Below are positions 18,098 to 26,234 of a DNA stretch of 38,710 nucleotides, piece after piece. The translations under genes were made by a program, and so were the position numbers. The stretch is from a virus. The notes beneath the pieces are model-generated. The model saw only the letters and a list, made by a program, of their open reading frames with translations, did no database searches and was not told the DNA's origin. The DNA is taken from positions 1-38,710 of the IMG/VR virus record IMGVR_UViG_3300003885_000017. One strand, 5' to 3'. Numbering within the stretch: position 1 is the first letter of the stretch; each line of letters opens with the position of its first letter.

Positions 18098-18757
18098 AGC
18101 GAGTCAAAGGAACAAAGAGCACCAGATGCGTCGAGCGAGCCAAGATTGACCAGAGTCCTAAAAGACAGGAGCGAGCTAAAAAAGGGAAGAGCCTCAACCA
18201 CTCGAAGCGAGTCAATAGCGAGAAAAGTCTCGTTGCCGAGAAGCGAGTCACGGTCGGTGAGAACCCCAGTCCAGTCAAGCGAGCCAGCGTCACGGAGAGT
18301 CTCAATCCCAGGTAGCGAGCCAAGAGTGAGAAGAGTCCTCAAAGGCGGAAAGCGAGCCAAAGGCCGGAAGAGTCCCAAGTCCAGCCAAGCGAGCCACCAA
18401 TGCCGAGAACTCCACGCGACGTGAGCGAGTCACCGAAGCTAAGTGTCCCAAAAACTGAGAGCGAGCCAGTGAGTATGAGAGTCTCAGTGATCGCGAGCGA
18501 GTCAACCACGACAAGAGCCCCCATCGCCCGCAAGCGAGCCACACTGAAGCAGCGTCCCATCGCTTGGAAGCGAGTCATTTCGGTTAAGAACTCCTTCAAG
18601 GCAAAACGAGCCACAAGGCTGCAGAATCCCAGCGCGGTCCAGCGAGTCAACTGCTACAAGAGCCCCAGCGGCCTCAAGCGAGCCACCCGAAGCGAGAACC
18701 CCATTGCCTGCCAGCGAGTCAGACACCCAGAGAGTCCCATGACCTCGTAGCGTGGTA
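18098..18757 (+). repeat. TIGR array: 18 dual-spacer units of 36-37 nt plus terminal repeat
   Basis: AGCGAGYCA starts at 18098, 18134, 18170, 18206, 18242, 18278, 18314, 18351, 18388, 18424, 18460, 18496, 18533, 18569, 18605 (AACGAGCCA), 18641, 18677 and 18713, and in degenerate form (AGCGTGGTA) at 18749. Between them each unit has 9 variable nt, a second conserved block (consensus AGAGYCCC; variants AGAACCCC, AGAGTCTC, AGAACTCC) and 10 variable nt. Three units (7, 8, 12) are 37 nt by one extra base in the second spacer. No two spacers look alike. The 36-nt unit with two repeat types and two about 9-10-nt spacers is the layout reported for TIGR arrays, which are processed to 36-nt guide RNAs. 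The array lies downstream of the tas-like gene on the same strand, so both are probably co-transcribed. The three 37-nt units break any reading frame through the array. Confidence 0.93.
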
Positions 18758-18769
18758 GGCTGAAGGTAG

Positions 18770-18784
18770 ATCGGAGCCCCCGAT
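18770..18784 (+). promoter_or_regulatory. Hairpin at the terS ribosome-binding site
   Basis: ATCGG-AGCCC-CCGAT is a perfect 5-bp hairpin directly before the terS ATG. It includes the only Shine-Dalgarno-like GGAG (18773-18776), so it could limit terS translation. Confidence 0.4.
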
Positions 18785-19378
18785 ATGCCTGCCAAGAGAC
18801 CCCGCCCAAAGAAGCCCACCGCCCGAAAGGGTAAAGCCCCAAAGAAGGGGCTCCTTCCCTCTCATGACCGGTTCGTCCGCGAGTACCTTGTCGATCTGAA
18901 CGGGCAGAGAGCCGCAGAGAGGGCCGGGTTCGCCCCCAGGACGGCACGGATCACGGCCTCGAAGCTTCTAACATTGCCTAACGTGAAGGTAGCGGTGGAG
19001 GCCGGCAAGGCCAAACGTGCGGCCAAGACCGACATCACTCAGGAGAAGGTGCTGGGGGAGCTCACCATCCTGGCCCACTCGAACGTGGACGACTACGCGA
19101 TGGATGAGAGCGGTCGCCTGGTGCCTGCTGAGGGTCGGGGCCCGGAGGTCATGCGGGCGGTGAGCTCGGTCAAGTACCGGACCAGGACCGTCGGAGCTGG
19201 CGAGAGCGCCCAGGTCGTCCGCGAGGTCGAGTTCAGGCTCTGGGACAAGCCGGGCACCCTGAAGCTCGAGGGTCGGCATGTCGGTCTCTTCCCGAACGAG
19301 GTGAAGCTCAGTGCCGGGCAGGAGACTCTCGCGGAGATCCTGAAGATGGCCCATGAGCTCAACTCCGCTCAGGGTTAG
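18785..19378 (+). CDS. terS: Terminase small subunit
   Basis: 197 aa. A Lys/Pro-rich N-terminal tail (PAKRPRPKKPTARKGKAPKK) precedes a Terminase_2-type domain: HDRFVREYLVDLNGQRAAER, AGFAPRTARITASKLLTLPN, VKVAVEAGKAKRAAKTDI, then VLGELTILAHSNVDDY. This part binds the packaging site by helix-turn-helix. The C-terminal half has the beta segments seen in longer members (EVEFRLWDKPGTLKLEGRHV). It recognises phage DNA and recruits the large subunit, whose gene overlaps by 26 bases. First gene of the late/virion region, directly after the TIGR array. Confidence 0.9.
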   Translation: MPAKRPRPKKPTARKGKAPKKGLLPSHDRFVREYLVDLNGQRAAERAGFAPRTARITASKLLTLPNVKVAVEAGKAKRAAKTDITQEKVLGELTILAHSNVDDYAMDESGRLVPAEGRGPEVMRAVSSVKYRTRTVGAGESAQVVREVEFRLWDKPGTLKLEGRHVGLFPNEVKLSAGQETLAEILKMAHELNSAQG

Positions 19379-20927
19379 CCCGGCGGCCAGAGCTCTCCAA
19401 GGCTTGGTCAAAGCCTGGAGATCGGATCCTGTCGGTTGCGTCGAGCAGTCCTTCGGGTCAGATCCCTGGGGCAACCCTGTCCATGTCGATCCTGCCCAGC
19501 GGGAGATCCTCGAAGCCGTCAGGGACAACGACGCCACGGTGGTCAGGACGGGCCGTGGCGTGGGGAAGACGGCTTCGGCTGCCATGCTCACTCACTGGTG
19601 GCTGGCCGCCTTCTGGCCTGCCCTGGTGGTGACCTCGGCCGGATCCTGGGCCCACCTCACGGACAAGCTCTGGCCTGAGATCAGGGCCTGGGGCAAGAAG
19701 TGGAAGTTCCGCGACGCCTTCGAGTACCAGCAGCTGGGGGTGTACAGCAATGCCGACCCTGAGATCTGGAAGGCGGTCGGCGTCTCGAGCGACAAGCCGG
19801 TGAACGTCGAGGGGTTCCACAACCCGAACTTCTTGTTGCTCATCGATGAGGCCAAGGGTATGCCCGACGAGATCTTCGCGGCGCTCCTGGCCTCGCTCTC
19901 AGGCGATGAGAAGTCGGGATCCCAGAAGGTCGTGGCGCTCTCGACGCCGCCGGCAGCTGATGCCGGCTGGTACGCCAAGGCTTGCTCGAGCGATCGATGG
20001 CACACGGTCCACGTCTCCGGTCTCGACAGTCCTCGCGTCTCGAAGGAGTACGTCGAGGACATTGCGGACACGTTTGGGGAGCAGAGCGCTGAGTACCAGG
20101 CCTACGTCCTGGGCAACATCCCTGAGGGGATCACCGGCCAACTGATCCGGGCGTCCTGGGTGAAGAAGGCCCAGACGTGGAAGAAGAAGGACCGACGCTA
20201 CCCGGTTGTGACGTGCGACGTGGCTCGGGGTGGTGAAGACCTCTGCGTGATCGGAGTCATCGAGCATGGGCTCTTCAACCTGGCCTTCGATGAGGATCGC
20301 GGGAAGTGGAGCTGGTGGGCCACGTCGGATCTCATGGAGGTGGTCAAGAACATTGGTCGAGCGGTGCTGAAGCACAAGGCTCGGGCGGTCTGCGTCGATG
20401 ACACTGGGCTCGGTGGTGGTGTCACCGACAGGTTGCGCGAGCTCCAGAGCGAGGGAGGCTTCCCGGCCAACTGCACGATCTGGCCGGTCAACTTCGGTGC
20501 GGCCCCCAGGAGGCCTGATCGGTTCTTCCTCCGCAAGGACGAGATCTGGTGGAGTGCGCGCGAGGCTCTTCGTGCTGACAAGATCGGCCTTCCCACCGAT
20601 GAGACGATTCAGTCGTGGCGTCTTCCTCGAGGCTCAGACTTCAAGGCGCAGCTGCTGGCGGTCATCTTCGAGAGCGACATGCGCGAGCGGGTTCGGGTCT
20701 TCGACAAGCGAGTGACGGGCAAGGAGGTCACGAAGGCGCTGCCTATCAAGAGTCCTGACTTGGCACACGCTCTCATTTTGGGGATAGACTATTACCAGAG
20801 GCAGGAGGAGCTTCCGGTGCCGACTGAGCCGCCCAAGACGCAGGAGGAGGCCCTTGCGAGGGTCTTGCAGCAGAGCGTTGCGGATCTCATGAAGACTAAG
20901 GTCGCTCGCACCCCATTCCAGAGGTGA
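19353..20927 (+). CDS. terL: Terminase large subunit
   Basis: 524 aa. ATPase: Walker A RTGRGVGKT (65-73), Walker B LLLIDEAKG (161-169), coupling motif VVALSTPP. Nuclease: TCDVARGGED (287-296, D289), CVDDTGLGGG (347-356) and the late acidic SPDLAHALILG. This is the motor that pumps DNA through the portal and cuts concatemers. Length and motif spacing are normal. Start ATG 19353 overlaps the small-subunit gene, so the two are coupled. Confidence 0.96.
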   Translation: MSSTPLRVSPAARALQGLVKAWRSDPVGCVEQSFGSDPWGNPVHVDPAQREILEAVRDNDATVVRTGRGVGKTASAAMLTHWWLAAFWPALVVTSAGSWAHLTDKLWPEIRAWGKKWKFRDAFEYQQLGVYSNADPEIWKAVGVSSDKPVNVEGFHNPNFLLLIDEAKGMPDEIFAALLASLSGDEKSGSQKVVALSTPPAADAGWYAKACSSDRWHTVHVSGLDSPRVSKEYVEDIADTFGEQSAEYQAYVLGNIPEGITGQLIRASWVKKAQTWKKKDRRYPVVTCDVARGGEDLCVIGVIEHGLFNLAFDEDRGKWSWWATSDLMEVVKNIGRAVLKHKARAVCVDDTGLGGGVTDRLRELQSEGGFPANCTIWPVNFGAAPRRPDRFFLRKDEIWWSAREALRADKIGLPTDETIQSWRLPRGSDFKAQLLAVIFESDMRERVRVFDKRVTGKEVTKALPIKSPDLAHALILGIDYYQRQEELPVPTEPPKTQEEALARVLQQSVADLMKTKVARTPFQR

Positions 20928-20931
20928 CCGT

Positions 20932-21183
20932 GTGAAACCAGAGCAGTTGGTTCAGGCGCAGTTCGACGCGGCCAGGGTCGAATGGGGCAAGGAGAAGGCG
21001 GTCTTTCAGGCGGAGATCCTCTCGTTGACAGAGAGGGTGGTCGGCAAGGCCATCAAGGCCACGCTGCCCGTGCTGAGGAAGGCCACGGAGGTGGTGAAGG
21101 CTGTGGCCCCTGCCCCTTCGCCGGATCCGTCAAAGTCCAAGGCTGCGAAGAAGACGGCGAAGAAGGCCCCGAGAAAGCGATGA
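20932..21183 (+). CDS. Small Lys/Ala-rich protein
   Basis: 83 aa, GTG start with GAGGTGA upstream. A helix (PEQLVQAQFDAARVEWGKEK) leads to a Pro/Lys-rich basic tail (SKSKAAKKTAKKAPRKR). The tail resembles histone H1-like DNA-binding ends. Between terL and portal, so possibly linked to packaging. Not recognised. Confidence 0.7.
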   Translation: MKPEQLVQAQFDAARVEWGKEKAVFQAEILSLTERVVGKAIKATLPVLRKATEVVKAVAPAPSPDPSKSKAAKKTAKKAPRKR

Positions 21184-21365
21184 AGCATCTGCCGCTCAAG
21201 GAGATGCGTTTCTGGTCGCAGTGGATCGATGCTGCCAAAAGGAGAGGCACTTCCCTGAAGGACATCGAGGGCATGGTTCAGATGTTCTTGGATCAGGAGT
21301 ACAAGCACTTTCCCTACGGCAGCACGACTCGTTCGTGCGTCCTCGCCACGGCGTGGGGGTTCTGA
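21180..21365 (+). CDS. Small hypothetical protein
   Basis: 61 aa, ATG overlapping the previous stop (ATGA). KHLPLKEMRFWSQWIDAAKR, GTSLKDIEGMVQMFLDQEYK. Mostly helical, no motif. Coupled to the following tiny membrane gene by TGATG. Confidence 0.68.
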   Translation: MKHLPLKEMRFWSQWIDAAKRRGTSLKDIEGMVQMFLDQEYKHFPYGSTTRSCVLATAWGF

Positions 21366-21457
21366 TGGGCAAGGCTGCGACTGACAAGGAGATCACCTGG
21401 ATGGTGCTGGGGGCGTGCGTTGCAACGATCGCCCTTCTTCTTCTGGCGGGGCTCTGA
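21365..21457 (+). CDS. Tiny single-pass membrane protein
   Basis: 30 aa: MGKAATDKEITWMVLGACVA followed by TIALLLLAGL. One membrane segment occupies most of it. Overlaps both neighbours by TGATG. Could be a pinholin-size or accessory membrane peptide; support is coupling only. Confidence 0.55.
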   Translation: MGKAATDKEITWMVLGACVATIALLLLAGL

Positions 21458-21726
21458 TGGGACTTTTCAGTAGCGGCGAAGACCCCAGGGACACGCTGAT
21501 CTCCACCCTGTTGAGCGAGCGCGACTACCTTCGGGCCAAGGTGGATGAGCTTCAGAAGGAGCTCCTGGCGATGACCTCCTCGAGTGCGTATCGGCTGGTG
21601 CATCGTGACCAGGCCGAGCCTGAGCCAGTCGAACCGGTTCTCAGTCCGATGCAGCTCCGAGACGCAGATCCTGTGAAGCCTGAGCAGACTGCGGACGAGA
21701 TCAAGGCTTCGTGGGGTGATTCGTGA
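21457..21726 (+). CDS. Small hypothetical protein upstream of portal
   Basis: 89 aa, ATG 21457. FSSGEDPRDTLISTLLSERD then YLRAKVDELQKELLAM (coiled-coil-like), and a Pro/Glu-rich tail with SPMQLRDADP. Not recognised. Overlaps the portal start (GTGA). Confidence 0.72.
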   Translation: MGLFSSGEDPRDTLISTLLSERDYLRAKVDELQKELLAMTSSSAYRLVHRDQAEPEPVEPVLSPMQLRDADPVKPEQTADEIKASWGDS

Positions 21727-24485
21727 GTACCTCGATCGCAACGTTCGGCGGTCGTCAGACTGACGGCCTGAAGCCTCCAGGGCAGGAGAAGGACGAGACG
21801 AAGCTGGTCGAGTACGTCAAGCAGAGGGCGTATCGATCGAGTCCTCTCTACGCCGAGGATTTCTCGGTGGCCCGCAAGGCAGAGCTCTACGATCAGAACG
21901 AGCAGTGGCTGCGTCGGGCTCACACCACCCGCGACTCGAGGTATCCCACGCAGTGGGTGCGGATCGATACGAACACGAACGATCCGAACTCGATCCCCCT
22001 GCCGGTCTACAACGAGATGGTGCGGCTCAGGGAGAACGAGAGCGCCCGTCTGGGCCGGCCCGAGTACAAGCCGAAGGTCAACCCGAAGGGCGAGAACCCC
22101 GGCATCACTGAGAAGGAAGGCGCGAAGGGCGCGGAGCGAGCCTTGCAGAGCCGGATGAAGGCGATGCCCTGGGACCAGGTGCAGGAGCAGCTGGTCTATA
22201 ACATGCCGTTGTACGGCGGAGCCTGGGTCGAGAGTCGTTGGGAACAGACTTGGATGGACACCATCCGGGTGCCGGCGAAGTCGGTCGCCTGCTCGAGGAA
22301 CCCTGCGGCTCAGCAGCAACCCGGTGAGCAGGGCACCATCAAGGGGATCGATCCCAAGGAGCCGATTCCTCCGCATCAGGCCCCACCGACTGCTCAGCCG
22401 GTGGAGCCTGGGCAGGCCCAGGTCGGCGCGGATGCTCCGAACATGCCGCCGTCCACAGGGGCCCTCGACGCCGGCCTTCCAGGTCCGGACAGCAGTGGCG
22501 GCATCGAGCAGGCGATGATGCAGGCCGGCGGTGGCGTGCCGGGCATGGGCCAGGAGTCGATGGGGATGGCCGGCATCATGCCGCAGGGTCAGCCTCCTTG
22601 CCCCTACGTTGACACCGAGGAGAACGCGAAGAAGTCGGGTGCGTTCCAGGACGGGACGTGTCCTCTCTGTGGCTCTCCGACCGTTCCGTACCAGCCCACG
22701 CAGCAGGAGGCGATCGGCCCACTCGGGAAGGACTGGCCGAAGGGCGACTGGATAGTCAGCATCGTTTGGCCCTACGGCGTCTTCCCCAGGGACGCCGGCA
22801 TCGGCGTGGATCGCTCCGACGTGGACGAGTGGGTGAAGGTCGAGATCAAGACCATCGATTGGGTGGCTGAGCGATACCCCGACAAGGTTCGAGATCTGGA
22901 GACGGGAGACCTGAAGATCTATCCGCAGCATCCGACGACGCTCATGGTCGAGAACCCCACCTTCGGTGCTCCGGTTGTCTTCCAGGCGGGGCAGCATACG
23001 GGTGCGTTCAAGAACCACGTCCTCGTCTACGAGTACAACCGGAAGCCCTGGCTGGAGTGGAACCACGAACTCAAGAAGTACACACGGAACCGTGGACGCC
23101 ACACCGTCGTGGTGCAGGATCGCGTGTGTGTCGATTCGGACTACGAGATCGAGAGCATCAACCAGCCTGGTCGTTGGATCCCTCGGGTGCGATTGGAGTT
23201 CATCCACTGGGAGCCGATGGAGGGCGGTCGGCGCTCGACGGTCGGGCAGAGTCTTTGGGGGCGTCTCTTCGACGCGCAGGACGGCATCAACGAGCGCATG
23301 GCCCAGATTCGCGCGGTCAACCAGCGCGGGGCCTTGCCCTGGTACATCCAGGCTCGAGGGCGCAACTTCGAGACGCGAACAGCGGACGCGGCCATACCGT
23401 TTCGCCGAGTGCTGTGTGACATCGACCCGACGGACAAGAATCCTCCGCTCACGCTCATGCAGAACACCACGATCGACTCCGGAGTGTACGCGGAGCTCGA
23501 GGTGGGGCGTGACTTCGCTCAGCGGGTGTCCGGCCAAGTCGAGGTGGAGCGAGGGCAGGTTCCTCCGGGTGTGGCAGCTGCGACCGCGATCGCGTACCTG
23601 AAGACCGAGTCGGGCGAGACGCGCCGGCCTCGCATCTTGCGGATCCGGGCTGGCCTGGTGCGAGCCTGGCAGCACGGTGTCGACCTCATGGCTGGGCTCT
23701 ACATCGAGCCTCGCGAGTACTCCTACGAGGACGAGTTCTCGGAGGAGCGGTGGGCGTTCATCCACGGCGAGATCATTGCTTCGTCCAAGCCGAAGGTGGA
23801 CATCTACCCGACTCCCGACTACGACGAGACGGATCGTCAGCGCGAGTCGATCAGGGACATGGTGCAGCTCGGGATCCTCAACCCGACCCAGACGCCACAG
23901 ATCAACCGGAAGATCGTGAAGACGCTCGATGCAACGCTCGACTTCTTCGTGGACGACGACTACCAGGAGGAGCAGGCGCAGCGAGAGTGGCGCGACTTCA
24001 AGGACTACGGTCGAGTGCCGGTCATCGATCCGTCGCTGGACGATCCGATGACGCACTTCCAGGAGCACGGTCGAGAGTGCTTCGGGGCATGGTTCCGTGG
24101 CGAGGAGTCCAACGCCGGCTGGGACGAGGTTCTCGGGTTCCTCGGAGCGGACTGGGACGACGCCCTGACGCAACTGTCCTGGGCTCGCCCGCCGGGGACA
24201 TCGCTCCAGAACCTGGTGCTGAACTTCTGGCAGCTACGGATCCAGACGGCGATGCAGTCGGGGATGTACCGGGGTCCGCAGGATCCCAAGGCTCTCCAGA
24301 ACGTGCTGCAGTGGCGAGCTCACATGGAGTCGCACAAGCTGCTCTTCCTGCTCCAGGCCGCGAAGCAGCAGGCTCCTCCCACCGCTCCGGGTCAGGGCTC
24401 GAGCCCTGATGCTGTGTCGGAGGAGGGTGGCGGTGCGCCGGCTGACGGTGGTGCTATGCCGCTGGGCGCGGGGGCTCCGGTATGA
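21723..24485 (+). CDS. Portal protein (P22-like)
   Basis: 920 aa, GTG start, longer than the P22 portal (725 aa). N-terminal: KAELYDQNEQWLRRAHTTRD, WVRIDTNTNDPNS, YNEMVRLRENESARLGRPEY, LQSRMKAMPWDQVQEQLVYN, MPLYGGAWV. A Pro/Gly-rich insert (about 205-295) ends in a CPLCG pair. Then WPYGVFPRDAGIGVDRSDVD, LWGRLFDAQDGINERMAQIR, the helix GVAAATAIAYLKTESGETRR and a clip/barrel-like C-terminus. It forms the dodecameric ring for DNA passage and tail attachment. The C-terminal tail is Gly/Ala-rich. Family assignment from residue pattern and gene order. Confidence 0.88.
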   Translation: MSTSIATFGGRQTDGLKPPGQEKDETKLVEYVKQRAYRSSPLYAEDFSVARKAELYDQNEQWLRRAHTTRDSRYPTQWVRIDTNTNDPNSIPLPVYNEMVRLRENESARLGRPEYKPKVNPKGENPGITEKEGAKGAERALQSRMKAMPWDQVQEQLVYNMPLYGGAWVESRWEQTWMDTIRVPAKSVACSRNPAAQQQPGEQGTIKGIDPKEPIPPHQAPPTAQPVEPGQAQVGADAPNMPPSTGALDAGLPGPDSSGGIEQAMMQAGGGVPGMGQESMGMAGIMPQGQPPCPYVDTEENAKKSGAFQDGTCPLCGSPTVPYQPTQQEAIGPLGKDWPKGDWIVSIVWPYGVFPRDAGIGVDRSDVDEWVKVEIKTIDWVAERYPDKVRDLETGDLKIYPQHPTTLMVENPTFGAPVVFQAGQHTGAFKNHVLVYEYNRKPWLEWNHELKKYTRNRGRHTVVVQDRVCVDSDYEIESINQPGRWIPRVRLEFIHWEPMEGGRRSTVGQSLWGRLFDAQDGINERMAQIRAVNQRGALPWYIQARGRNFETRTADAAIPFRRVLCDIDPTDKNPPLTLMQNTTIDSGVYAELEVGRDFAQRVSGQVEVERGQVPPGVAAATAIAYLKTESGETRRPRILRIRAGLVRAWQHGVDLMAGLYIEPREYSYEDEFSEERWAFIHGEIIASSKPKVDIYPTPDYDETDRQRESIRDMVQLGILNPTQTPQINRKIVKTLDATLDFFVDDDYQEEQAQREWRDFKDYGRVPVIDPSLDDPMTHFQEHGRECFGAWFRGEESNAGWDEVLGFLGADWDDALTQLSWARPPGTSLQNLVLNFWQLRIQTAMQSGMYRGPQDPKALQNVLQWRAHMESHKLLFLLQAAKQQAPPTAPGQGSSPDAVSEEGGGAPADGGAMPLGAGAPV

Positions 24486-24796
24486 GCGCCCAGGCCCATG
24501 GAAGGATGTGCGAGCACAACACAGTGGGGTTCTGCCCCCAGTGTGCGGAGTGGATGATGGCTCCGAACCCCATCCCCTTAGCGGGCCCGAGGGTCGTGTT
24601 CCACGGTCCGCAGTTCAGCCCAGGGTTCGAGATCAGCACGCCGACGCCGGTCCAGAAGGGCTGGCTCTGCCCTCGATGCGAGACAGTGAACGCGCCGTGG
24701 ATGCCGAAGTGCGACTGCAAGGAGGCGACGAGTGGCGGCGACCTCAACAAGCAACTTCAGCGGCAGTCTGACGCCGACGTTCTCGAGGGGAAGTAG
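24482..24796 (+). CDS. Zinc-ribbon protein
   Basis: 104 aa. Two Cys/His groups: CEHNTVGFCPQC (10-21) and CPRCETVNAPWMPKCDC near the end, with PRVVFHGPQFSPGFEISTP between. Two zinc sites are likely. Such proteins beside portal genes may be minor virion or assembly factors. The last 65 bases overlap the next gene in another frame. Confidence 0.76.
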   Translation: MSAQAHGRMCEHNTVGFCPQCAEWMMAPNPIPLAGPRVVFHGPQFSPGFEISTPTPVQKGWLCPRCETVNAPWMPKCDCKEATSGGDLNKQLQRQSDADVLEGK

Positions 24797-24989
24797 GGTG
24801 CCCTATGCTCCTGCGTTCGAGCGGGCCCTCAGGGGTCGAGCTCACGGCTGGAGTCCGAGGAAGGGAAGCATCGCCAGGATTTCCCCGACGAAGGCGAAGC
24901 GGATGCTGGGCGAAGCTGATCGCACCAGGCAAGCGAAGCACCGTGGTCAGTCGCGAGCGTTGCGCCGGATGAGTGGGGCGAATGGATGA
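24732..24989 (+). CDS. Small basic protein sharing the coat-protein N-terminal peptide
   Basis: 85 aa, GTG start 6 bases after GGAGG. Residues 1-19 (MAATSTSNFSGSLTPTFSR) match the first 19 residues of the coat protein (MAATSTSNFAGLLVETFSR) at 15 positions, with AP-x-FER soon after in both. Codons differ, so the match is kept at protein level. The rest is basic: RGRAHGWSPRKGSIARI, RTRQAKHRGQSRALRR. It may be a capsid-targeted internal or minor head protein. Confidence 0.68.
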   Translation: MAATSTSNFSGSLTPTFSRGSRVPYAPAFERALRGRAHGWSPRKGSIARISPTKAKRMLGEADRTRQAKHRGQSRALRRMSGANG

Positions 24990-25489
24990 TCCTCGGCAAC
25001 ACGTTCTTGTACCTCGAGCCGAAGGGTATTGTCCCCGCGAAGGACCATGCCCAGTGTCGCGGGTGCATGATGTGGACCGGTCCGGAGCACGAAACCTGCA
25101 CGGCCCACGATCCGAAGACTCAGGGGAAGTTTGTGGGAGACGGATCCTGCGGCGGGTACGCCGAAGGTCATCCGATGCCGAAGATGGCCGGCAAAGAGAT
25201 GGGCTCCTGGACGAAGGAGGAGTCTGGCTACGTCGTCCGCGAGGTGCGTTGCGAGAACTGCAAGCACTTCGAGAAGAAGGACGACCACTGTCACTTCTTC
25301 ATGATGCTGAACAAGCTCAACGGATTCGATATCAGGGAGAAGGTCAAGCCCAAGGCGTGCTGCAATGCCCAGGAGACGGGCACGCGCGACCCGAAGGTGG
25401 CGACTCCGAAGGCCGTGAAGGAGCCTCAGCCACCGATGGCTGCTCGGCGTCGAGGTCAAAAGCAGGCCGCAAAGGCCTTGGGAGGGTAG
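24986..25489 (+). CDS. Cys-rich virion-region protein
   Basis: 167 aa. Two Cys groups: CRGCMMWTGPEHETC, later GSCGGY; and CENCKHFEKKDDHC, later ACCN. The first resembles the Cys/Trp spacing of high-potential iron-sulfur-like folds (C-x2-C-x-W-n-C-n-G-x-C), but zinc binding is equally possible. The tail is Lys/Ala-rich. Function unknown; located between portal and scaffold. Confidence 0.72.
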   Translation: MILGNTFLYLEPKGIVPAKDHAQCRGCMMWTGPEHETCTAHDPKTQGKFVGDGSCGGYAEGHPMPKMAGKEMGSWTKEESGYVVREVRCENCKHFEKKDDHCHFFMMLNKLNGFDIREKVKPKACCNAQETGTRDPKVATPKAVKEPQPPMAARRRGQKQAAKALGG

Positions 25490-25490
25490 T

Positions 25491-25760
25491 ATGGCGATGC
25501 ATGAGGCGAAGCACCGAGGTCGGAAGCGAGCTGCGGCTAAGGTCAAGATCGAGACAGAGGTCGAGGGTGTCGGTGGCCCTTCGATGGGCAACTGGAAGGC
25601 TGAGCAGAAGAAGCGTCTCATCGGACACATCGCAGCTCTCGAGAAGGAGCTCAAGGGTTTCGATCCGCAGGCTGCGGCCGAGAAGGTGCGATCGAGTCTG
25701 GACTTGGAGCTTCGGCGCAAGAAGCTTGATCTCGAGCGGAACGCGCTCGAGGATCTGTAG
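25491..25760 (+). CDS. Small charged helical protein
   Basis: 89 aa, GGGAGGG before ATG 25491. HEAKHRGRKRAAAKVKIETE, then long helices KAEQKKRLIGHIAALEKELK and LDLELRRKKLDLERNALEDL. Coiled-coil character; no known family. Confidence 0.73.
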   Translation: MAMHEAKHRGRKRAAAKVKIETEVEGVGGPSMGNWKAEQKKRLIGHIAALEKELKGFDPQAAAEKVRSSLDLELRRKKLDLERNALEDL

Positions 25761-25771
25761 GAGAAAGAGCG

Positions 25772-26194
25772 ATGGCTGACGACTTCAGGACCATAGGAAC
25801 GGGCAGGGCGGGCGAGGTCAAGTCCGTGACTGGCTCCGAGGCCGGCAAGACGGCGAAGTACGATCGGATGGCCGCCAGGACTGAGGAGCAGCGGTTCAAG
25901 CAAGCCCAGGGCGTCGGCGGTCTCGGCAATGCGGGCAAGGCCTCCGGGTCGGCGTTCCAGCAGCGGCTCAAGGCGCACATGAAGAAGTGGCGTGCTGCGC
26001 GCAAGAAGGCCGCAGCGGCGAAGGCCGCGAAGAAGTCGGGACAGAAGTCGGCGGCGAGCAAGCTGCCGAAACCGACTGCTGCCCTCGGTGCGAAGAACAT
26101 GGGCAGCCAGGCAGCGGGTACGCGGGTTCCTCATCCGGTGCGGACCGGAGCGGAAGCGGCGGCTCTCAATCAACGAGCGGGCGAGGTCAACTAG
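25772..26194 (+). CDS. Basic Ala/Lys-rich protein
   Basis: 140 aa. RTIGTGRAGEVKSVTGSEAG, then RLKAHMKKWRAARKKAAAAK and KSGQKSAASKLPKPTAALG. Histone-like composition in the middle. Could be a DNA-binding internal protein of the head; not recognised by family. Confidence 0.73.
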   Translation: MADDFRTIGTGRAGEVKSVTGSEAGKTAKYDRMAARTEEQRFKQAQGVGGLGNAGKASGSAFQQRLKAHMKKWRAARKKAAAAKAAKKSGQKSAASKLPKPTAALGAKNMGSQAAGTRVPHPVRTGAEAAALNQRAGEVN

Positions 26195-26234
26195 GAACCC
26201 TCTAAGAACCTAGAACATACCGGAGGACAGGAAC

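Noticed and set aside
18098-18757. CRISPR array
   Set aside because: Conserved blocks are only 8-9 nt and alternate between two types; variable parts are 9-11 nt. CRISPR repeats are longer and uniform with spacers near 30 nt, and no cas gene is present. TIGR layout fits better.
18082-18784. Protein-coding repeats (12-residue repeats appear in several frames on both strands across the array)
   Set aside because: A 36-nt period always gives 12-residue repeats. The three 37-nt units shift the frame, no frame spans the array, and none has a sensible ribosome-binding site.
21552-24173. 873-aa open frame on the minus strand
   Set aside because: Exact antisense of the portal gene; Leu/Arg/His-rich composition typical of a shadow frame in GC-rich DNA.
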